In this document: positions 30,365 through 34,928 of the stretch, piece by piece
How positions within the stretch are numbered: the first letter of the stretch is position 1
How the letters are laid out: each line of letters begins with the position of its first letter
Notes under the pieces: model-generated
What the model was told of the DNA's origin: nothing
The model's input: only the letters and a program-made list of their open reading frames with translations
The model's database searches: none
Translations under genes and position numbers: made by a program
Assembly: GCA_902805865.1 (NCBI GenBank)
Contig: CADCUK010000076.1
Location: forward strand, 1 to 34,928
Direction: 5' to 3'
Source: an uncultured Nocardioidaceae bacterium
GTDB taxonomy: Bacteria; Actinomycetota; Actinomycetes; Propionibacteriales; Nocardioidaceae
DNA length: 34,928 nt

Positions 30365-30811
30365 TCAGCCCTTTCGCAGGTCCATGAGACGCGCTGCAAG
30401 ATCATCCGGCACCGGCGCCTTGCTGCCGGTGCCGTAGTTGAACGTGACGATCAGTGACTCGCCGTCCGCCGCGACCGCGCCGTGCTGATGGCTGACCGCC
30501 CGGTACCGCATGACGAACCGGTCCTCGCCCACGTCCCCGATCTGCGTGCCCACGGTGACGGTGTCGGGGTGGGTCAGCGGGATCCGGAACCGGCAGCTCG
30601 CCGAGTGCAGGATCGGTCCGACGCCGTCCGACTGCTCGATGGAGCCGAGACCGAGCTCCGCGAAGCACTTGATCCGAGCGGTCTCGAAGTAGCGGAAGTA
30701 GACGGCGTTGTTCACGTGACCCATGGCATCCATGTCGCCCCAGGCAACAGGGATCGTCGCCGTCACAGGGAAGTCGGCCAGCAGCTCGGCGATCCCGTCC
30801 TCGTCAGTCAC
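30365..30811 (-). CDS. Hotdog-fold acyl-CoA thioesterase (4HBT type)
   Basis: A 148-residue thioesterase. WGDMDAMGHVNNAVYFRYFE is the 4-hydroxybenzoyl-CoA-thioesterase signature with its catalytic Asp and the start of the long hotdog helix. Members hydrolyse acyl-CoA or aryl-CoA; substrate unknown. I start at GTG 30811, which lies six bases after TAGCCT; GTG 30817 would add two residues. It is convergent with the tRNA and divergent from the next oxidoreductase. Confidence 0.86.
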   Translation of the reverse strand: MTDEDGIAELLADFPVTATIPVAWGDMDAMGHVNNAVYFRYFETARIKCFAELGLGSIEQSDGVGPILHSASCRFRIPLTHPDTVTVGTQIGDVGEDRFVMRYRAVSHQHGAVAADGESLIVTFNYGTGSKAPVPDDLAARLMDLRKG

Positions 30812-30817
30812 CGGCAC

Positions 30818-30823
30818 AGGCTA
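30818..30823 (-). promoter_or_regulatory. Predicted leaderless -10 element (TAGCCT) for the thioesterase
   Basis: On the minus strand TAGCCT ends six bases before GTG 30811 and chooses it over GTG 30817. Confidence 0.5.
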
Positions 30824-30874
30824 GCGATCCGTGCGTCGACTCGTCGTCGGGATGTCACGAGTCGCGCAGCTGCG

Positions 30875-30894
30875 GTGTCTTGATAGACAGACAC
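30875..30894. promoter_or_regulatory. Nested inverted repeats upstream of the NmrA-like gene, likely operator
   Basis: GTGTCT (30875-30880) and AGACAC (30889-30894) form one inverted repeat; TGTCT/AGACA (30876-30880 and 30885-30889) form a tighter one inside it. The block ends 19 bases before the gene start, next to its ribosome binding site, and probably overlaps the promoter. Confidence 0.5.
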
Positions 30895-30913
30895 GACATC
30901 AGCTGGAGGAAAC

Positions 30914-31660
30914 ATGCGGGTAGCAGTAGCCGGGGGAACCGGGGTCGTCGGGCGCCACGTCGTTGATGCACTGTCGGCGGGCGGTCATGCGCCCGTGGTC
31001 CTGGCACGAGGTCGAGGTGTCGACCTCGTGAGTGGAGCGGGTCTCGACGAGGCACTGAGCGGCGCCGACGCGGTCATCGACGTCAGCAACATCATGACGA
31101 CGCGTCGCGCCAAGGCCGTGGCGTTCTTCGAGACCGCAACGACGAACTTGCTCGAGGCCAGTCGGAAGGCGGGGCTGCGGCACTACGTCGTCCTGTCGAT
31201 CGTCGGCATCGACCGCGTCGACTTCGGCTACTACGAAGGGAAGCAGCGTCAGGAACGACTCGCACTGGACGGTCCGGTCCCGGCGACCGTCGTCCGGGCG
31301 ACCCAGTTCCACGAGTTCCCGGGACAGATCCTCGACCGGGTCCGCGGTCCGATCGCCGTCGTGCCCAAGCAGCTCATCCGACCTGTAGCTGCGGCGGAGG
31401 TGGCCGCCGAGCTGGTGACCACCGTGCTTGGGGAACCGTCGGGGATGGCACCCGAGCTCGCCGGCCCGGAAGAACATCAGCTGCTCGACCTCGCCCGACG
31501 AGTCGTGCAGAAGCGCGGACAGCGTCGAGCAGTCGTAGGTGTCAAGCTGCCGGGCCTGGTCGGACGCGCCATGGCCTCGGGTGAGCTCCTGCCGCGTGAC
31601 GGTGCCCGCTTCGGGAAGCAGACCTTCGACGAGTGGCTTGTCAGCGGCTACGAGGCCTAG
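30914..31660 (+). CDS. NmrA-type NAD(P)-binding oxidoreductase
   Basis: A 248-residue atypical SDR starting MRVAVAGGTGVVGRHVV, with the GxTGxxG dinucleotide motif. DAVIDVSN, HYVVLSIVGID and VVRATQFHEF are the landmarks of the NmrA/SDR_a5-like branch also called LysR-substrate or NAD-dependent epimerase-like proteins. It is a distant relative of the gene at 20019 but not a close paralogue. GGAGGAAAC right before the ATG is a strong ribosome binding site. Its own promoter region holds nested inverted repeats, so it is probably a regulated gene. Confidence 0.83.
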   Translation: MRVAVAGGTGVVGRHVVDALSAGGHAPVVLARGRGVDLVSGAGLDEALSGADAVIDVSNIMTTRRAKAVAFFETATTNLLEASRKAGLRHYVVLSIVGIDRVDFGYYEGKQRQERLALDGPVPATVVRATQFHEFPGQILDRVRGPIAVVPKQLIRPVAAAEVAAELVTTVLGEPSGMAPELAGPEEHQLLDLARRVVQKRGQRRAVVGVKLPGLVGRAMASGELLPRDGARFGKQTFDEWLVSGYEA

Positions 31661-31701
31661 GTCCGAGGCACCACGAACTGAGGCTGCAAACAGCTCGGTC
31701 A

Positions 31702-31707
31702 CATACT
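31702..31707 (+). promoter_or_regulatory. Predicted leaderless -10 element (CATACT) for polyphosphate glucokinase
   Basis: CATACT ends six bases before the ATG at 31714 and favours it over an upstream in-frame start at 31633. Confidence 0.55.
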
Positions 31708-31713
31708 GGTGGG

Positions 31714-32481
31714 ATGACGGCAGGCGCATCCGACGGTGAGCAGCGTCCCCACCCGGTAGGGGTCGACTTCGGGGGCAGTGGCATCAAGGCCGCCCTGGTG
31801 GACCCGGATGCGGGCGCCTTCGTGGGGGAGCGGCACCGCATCGAGACACCGGTCCCGGCGACACCTGAGCGGGTGGCGTCGGTCGTCCGCGATCTGCTGG
31901 ACAGGCTCGAGGAGGACAGCCACGCACCGGTCGGCGTGACCGTCCCTGCCGTGGTGAAGAACGGCATCGTGGGCTCGGCAGCGAACATCGACCGCGGCTG
32001 GATCGGCGTCGACGCGAACACATTGTTCAGTGAGGCGTTGGACCGGCCGGTCGTCGTCACCAACGACGCCGATGCCGCGGGGTTCGCCGAGGTGCGGTTC
32101 GGCGCCGCCGCGGGTCAGTCCGGGCTGGTCATCGTGGCGACGCTGGGGACAGGCATCGGCACCGCCCTCGTCTACGACGGTGTGCTGGTGCCCAACGCCG
32201 AGCTGGGGCACCTCGAGATCGACGGCCACGAGGCCGAGTCACGTGCGGCCAACTCGGTGCGTGAACGAGAGGGACTCAGCTTCGGCGAGTGGGGTGAACG
32301 GCTCACCCGGTACTTCGGCGAGCTCGAGCGCTTGTTCTCGCCGGACCTGTTCGTCATCGGGGGCGGGGTCAGCAAGCACGCGAGCCAGTTCCTCCACCTG
32401 ATCGAGGTCGAGACGCCGCTCGAGCCGGCGACGCTGCTCAACCGCGCCGGGATCGTCGGAGCCGCACTGCTGGCCTGCTAG
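31714..32481 (+). CDS. ppgK: Polyphosphate glucokinase (ROK family)
   Basis: A 255-residue sugar kinase that phosphorylates glucose to glucose 6-phosphate using polyphosphate or ATP. GVDFGGSGIKAALVD is the phosphate-1 loop, TLGTGIGTAL the phosphate-2 loop (from Thr143), and NAELGHLEIDG the ROK-type sugar and metal region; it lacks the CxxxxC zinc motif of repressor-type ROK proteins, which is normal for the polyphosphate branch. Closest known relatives are the PPGK of mycobacteria. Monocistronic as far as I can see. Confidence 0.9.
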   Translation: MTAGASDGEQRPHPVGVDFGGSGIKAALVDPDAGAFVGERHRIETPVPATPERVASVVRDLLDRLEEDSHAPVGVTVPAVVKNGIVGSAANIDRGWIGVDANTLFSEALDRPVVVTNDADAAGFAEVRFGAAAGQSGLVIVATLGTGIGTALVYDGVLVPNAELGHLEIDGHEAESRAANSVREREGLSFGEWGERLTRYFGELERLFSPDLFVIGGGVSKHASQFLHLIEVETPLEPATLLNRAGIVGAALLAC

Positions 32482-32516
32482 CCAGGAGCCGACCTGAACA
32501 CCTCGCGCCGGTCCGC

Positions 32517-32522
32517 TAGCGT
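32517..32522 (+). promoter_or_regulatory. Predicted leaderless -10 element (TAGCGT) for the VOC gene
   Basis: TAGCGT ends seven bases before the ATG at 32530, choosing it over GTG 32521. Confidence 0.45.
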
Positions 32523-32529
32523 GCGAGTC

Positions 32530-32967
32530 ATGCCCATCAAGCTCGAGAACGTCGGGATCGCCGTCCGCGACCTCGAGGCGACGATCGCCTTCTTCACCGA
32601 CCTGGGGCTCACCGTCCTCGGTCGGGACACGGTCAGCGGGGAGTGGACCGACACCGCCGTCGGCCTCGACGGCAACCACGCCAACATCGCAATGCTCCAG
32701 ACGCCGGACGGCAACGGACGCCTCGAGCTGTTCGAGTACATCCACCCCGAGGCGATCGAGACCGAGCCGACCCAGCCGAACGAGATCGGCATGCACCGCG
32801 TCGCGTTCTCGGTGGACGACATCGACGAGGCGCTCGAGATCGCGGCCAGGCACGGCTGCCACCCGTTGCGCGGCGTGGCGACGTACGGCGACATCTACAA
32901 GCTCACCTACGTCCGCGGGCCGAGCGGCATCATCGTCATGCTCGCCGAGGAGCTCCAGAAGCGCTGA
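32530..32967 (+). CDS. VOC (glyoxalase/bleomycin-resistance) superfamily protein
   Basis: A 145-residue two-module VOC protein. LENVGIAVRDLEATIAFF is the first beta-alpha-beta unit and MHRVAFSVDDIDEALEIA the second. In metal-dependent glyoxalases and methylmalonyl-CoA epimerases the first ligand is a His in the DHVGIAV motif and the last a Glu near the C terminus; here these places hold Asn (ENVG) and Met (GIIVML). The family is common in actinobacteria and its reaction is unknown. It is followed by a broken DUF72 gene eight bases later. Confidence 0.82.
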   Translation: MPIKLENVGIAVRDLEATIAFFTDLGLTVLGRDTVSGEWTDTAVGLDGNHANIAMLQTPDGNGRLELFEYIHPEAIETEPTQPNEIGMHRVAFSVDDIDEALEIAARHGCHPLRGVATYGDIYKLTYVRGPSGIIVMLAEELQKR

Positions 32968-32975
32968 CGCTCGCC

Positions 32976-33509
32976 GTGGCCTGGATCGGGACGGCGCCGA
33001 GAGGCCTGACCCACGCCAAGAAGCTCTACTCGCCCGAGGTCTGGGTCGACAGGATCGCGGCGTCGTGGCACGAGCTGCTGGACAAGCGCGCCGTGCTGCT
33101 CGTGCAGCTCCCACCGAGCATGGAACGCGACGACGCGCGGCTCGGCTGGTTCCTCGACCAGGTGCCGTGGTGGATCCAGGTCGCCGTCGAGATGCGCCAC
33201 CCGAGCTGGCACCACGACGAGGTCTTCGCCCTGCTCGAGCGGCACCAGGCGTCGTACTGCGTGATGAGCGGAGCCGGCCTGCCGTGCGTGCTGCGCGCGA
33301 CCGCGCCGATCGTCTACGTGCGGTTGCACGGTCCGTCGCACGACTGGCTCTACGGCGGCTCGTACTCCGACGACGAGCTCGCGTGGTGGGCCGACCGGAT
33401 CCGCGAGTGGGAGGGCTCGGGTCGGGACGTCTATGCCTACTTCAACAACGACGGCGAGGGGTACGCCGTGCGCAACGCGCGGCGCCTGCGCCAGCTGCTC
33501 GAGCACTGA
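32976..33509 (+). pseudogene. DUF72-family protein with an apparent internal deletion
   Basis: A 177-codon frame whose last 160 residues are a good DUF72 protein: RGLTHAKKLYSPEVWV, VLLVQLPPSMERDDARLGWF, VAVEMRHPSWH, CVMSGAGLPCVLRATA, VYVRLHGPSHDWLYGGSYSD and VYAYFNNDG. Full DUF72 proteins are about 230-270 residues and start with IGTSGW-type sequence. Here VAWIGTA, which resembles that start, joins directly to PRGLTHAKK, which normally lies about 70-80 residues later. The N-terminal part of the TIM-like barrel is therefore missing. Either it is a decayed gene with an in-frame deletion or an unusually short variant. GTG 32976 is the likely start. Confidence 0.65.
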
Positions 33510-33618
33510 CCCTGGCATCCCTCGCGAGCGACCGATCCTGAGCGACGGCATCGGAGTGATGAGTTTTCCCGAGCACTTCCGTCATACCTACGACACGACA
33601 AGACGGAAGGATGAGCTG

Positions 33619-34656
33619 ATGAGTGTGGACACGCGACTGGAGGAGCCGAGCGTGAGCGATCTGGGCGAGGTCGACGAGCCGACGTTCACGGCCCTGGCGG
33701 AGCGGCACCGCCGGGAGCTGCACGTGCACTGCTACCGGATGCTCGGGTCGTTCGACGACGCCGAGGACACCGTCCAGGAGACGTTCCTGCGCGCCTGGCG
33801 GCGGCGGGAGACCTTCGAGGGCCGGTCGACGTTCCGGGCCTGGCTCTACCGGATCGCCACCAACGCCTGCCTCGACCTGCTCGCCAAGCGCCGCCCGGAG
33901 CCCGCCACCGGGGGAGAGGTGCTGTGGCTGCAGCCCTACCCGGACAGGTTGCTCGACGAGCTGCCCGCGGACGACGCCGAGGCGCCTGACGCCCTGGCCG
34001 TCGCGCAGGAGACGATCGAGCTGGCCTACCTCGTCGCCGTCCAGCACCTCGCGCCGCGACCGCGGGCCGCGCTGATCCTGCGGGACGTGCTCGGCTGGCC
34101 GGCGAAGGACGTCGCTGAGCTCCTCGGGGACACCGTCAACTCGGTGAACAGCGCGCTGCAGCGGGCCCGCGCCGGCATGCGGGAGCACCTGCCTGCCGAG
34201 CGGCAGGACTGGACCGGGGGAGAGGGCGACGCGGAGGCACGTGAGCTGGTGCGCCGCTTCACGGAGGCGACCGTGGTCACGGACATCGAGGCGATCAAGT
34301 CCATGCTGCGGCACGACGTCCGCAGCTCGATGCCGCCGACGCCTGGCCTGTGCGCCGGCCGCGACGCCGTCGTGAACGACTGGATCGAGGACGGGTTCGA
34401 GGGCATGCACGGACTGCTCGGCGTTCCGACCTCCGTCAACCGGCAGCCCGCCGTCGCGTTCTACCTGTGGCGAGAGCAGGAGGACGCCTACCTGCCCCTG
34501 ACCATCGACGTGCTGCGCATCACCGGCGGAGCGATCACCGAGATCGTCATCTTCCACGACGACCAGTTCCCTCGGCTCGGTCTGCCGGAGCGCCTGCCCG
34601 CCGACGGCACGGCCCAGTCCGGCACTCCCGGAGCACGTGACGGAGCTGCGTCATGA
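33619..34656 (+). CDS. ECF RNA polymerase sigma factor, SigG-type with SnoaL-like C-terminal domain
   Basis: A 345-residue sigma factor. Sigma region 2 (about residues 25-95) includes ERHRRELHVHCYRMLGSFDD and EDTVQETFLRAWRRRETF; region 4 (about 140-190) includes LILRDVLGWPAKDVAELLG and NSVNSALQRARAGM. The extra domain of about 130 residues (from EARELVRRFTEATV on) matches the SnoaL/NTF2-like fold fused to such sigma factors, which replaces a separate anti-sigma factor. The family is that of mycobacterial SigG. ATG 33619 follows GGAAGGA; an ATG at 33559 would add 20 residues. The next gene overlaps its stop. Confidence 0.87.
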   Translation: MSVDTRLEEPSVSDLGEVDEPTFTALAERHRRELHVHCYRMLGSFDDAEDTVQETFLRAWRRRETFEGRSTFRAWLYRIATNACLDLLAKRRPEPATGGEVLWLQPYPDRLLDELPADDAEAPDALAVAQETIELAYLVAVQHLAPRPRAALILRDVLGWPAKDVAELLGDTVNSVNSALQRARAGMREHLPAERQDWTGGEGDAEARELVRRFTEATVVTDIEAIKSMLRHDVRSSMPPTPGLCAGRDAVVNDWIEDGFEGMHGLLGVPTSVNRQPAVAFYLWREQEDAYLPLTIDVLRITGGAITEIVIFHDDQFPRLGLPERLPADGTAQSGTPGARDGAAS

Positions 34657-34928
34657 GCAACGTGAGCCACGCCGACGTTGTCGCGGTCCCCGCAGGGGAT
34701 CACGCGACCAGCAACCGCTTCCGCAGGCTGGCACTCACCGGGTGCATCGCCACGCTCGCCGCGGTGGTGGTCACGACTTCCGCCGCCGCGCTTGCCCGCT
34801 CCCTCGGTGTCGAGCTCGAGGTCTCCGGCGGAGAGACGATCCCGGTGTCCGGGATCGCCGTGGTGACCGGCTTCTTCTCGGCCGTCGGCGTCGTGATCGC
34901 CGCGGCGTTCCTCCGTTGGAGTGCTCGT
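34653..34928 (+). CDS. DUF6069-like membrane protein, 5' part
   Basis: The first 92 codons of a protein cut by the window edge. Its ATG overlaps the sigma factor stop (ATGA), so the two are made together. A hydrophilic N terminus of about 25 residues leads to one helix (ALTGCIATLAAVVVTTSAAA), an extracytoplasmic loop with GVELEVSGGETIPVSG, and a second helix from AVVTGFFSAVGVVIAAAF. The layout and loop match DUF6069 proteins, which are often encoded next to SigG-type sigma factors. Function unknown; a link to the sigma factor's signal is a reasonable guess. Confidence 0.65.
   Translation, partial: MSNVSHADVVAVPAGDHATSNRFRRLALTGCIATLAAVVVTTSAAALARSLGVELEVSGGETIPVSGIAVVTGFFSAVGVVIAAAFLRWSAR

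Overview
The window is a high-GC chromosomal segment of an actinobacterium. GC-rich third codon positions, frequent GTG starts, mycobacterial-type gene neighbours (a serB2/ABC-ATPase pair and a fadE24-fadE23-type acyl-CoA dehydrogenase pair) and many apparently leaderless promoters all point there. The style fits Nocardioidaceae such as Nocardioides, but the genus is an inference. I see no prophage, insertion sequence, CRISPR array or replication origin. No gene-free stretch exceeds 300 bases; the longest is about 230 bases at 28229-28460.

Layout. 1-6191: the end of fabI, a SixA-type phosphatase, then on the minus strand an unknown gene followed by serB, and on the plus strand an ABC ATPase and the membrane-quality set nfeD / SPFH protein / TSUP transporter. 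6245-8295: alpha/beta hydrolase, Nudix hydrolase and a PEBP-family protein, separated by hairpins at convergent ends. 8391-12285: siroheme synthase fusion, SpoU methyltransferase, then a coupled patatin lipase and PlsC-like acyltransferase. 12287-14957: peptide deformylase, divergent from an alkylation-repair operon (Ada-AlkA fusion plus Ogt). 15004-18278: a GGCT-like protein and the two-gene acyl-CoA dehydrogenase operon with a perfect palindrome over its promoter.

18373-28228 is more accessory: a secreted Ig-like/PPC-like protein divergent from an NmrA-type oxidoreductase, a tandem pair of uncharacterised membrane-anchored paralogues, an SQR-like flavoprotein, a methyltransferase, small membrane proteins, a 55-residue protein, a beta-lactamase-fold hydrolase whose signal peptide is broken by an in-frame TGA, and a secreted trypsin-like protease. 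28461-34928: YczE-like and DUF1015 proteins, tRNA-Gly(TCC), a hotdog thioesterase, a second NmrA-type oxidoreductase, polyphosphate glucokinase, a VOC protein, a DUF72 gene with an apparent internal deletion, and a SigG-type ECF sigma factor coupled to a DUF6069 membrane protein that runs off the edge.

A feature that ties the window together is promoter geometry. About fourteen genes have a TAnnnT-like -10 hexamer six or seven bases before the start codon, which predicts that transcripts begin at the start codon. I used this to choose starts. The most notable biology is the acyl-CoA dehydrogenase pair. Its two subunits have lost opposite halves of the FAD/active-site motif set, predicting an obligate heteromer, and a likely repressor operator sits on its -10 element.
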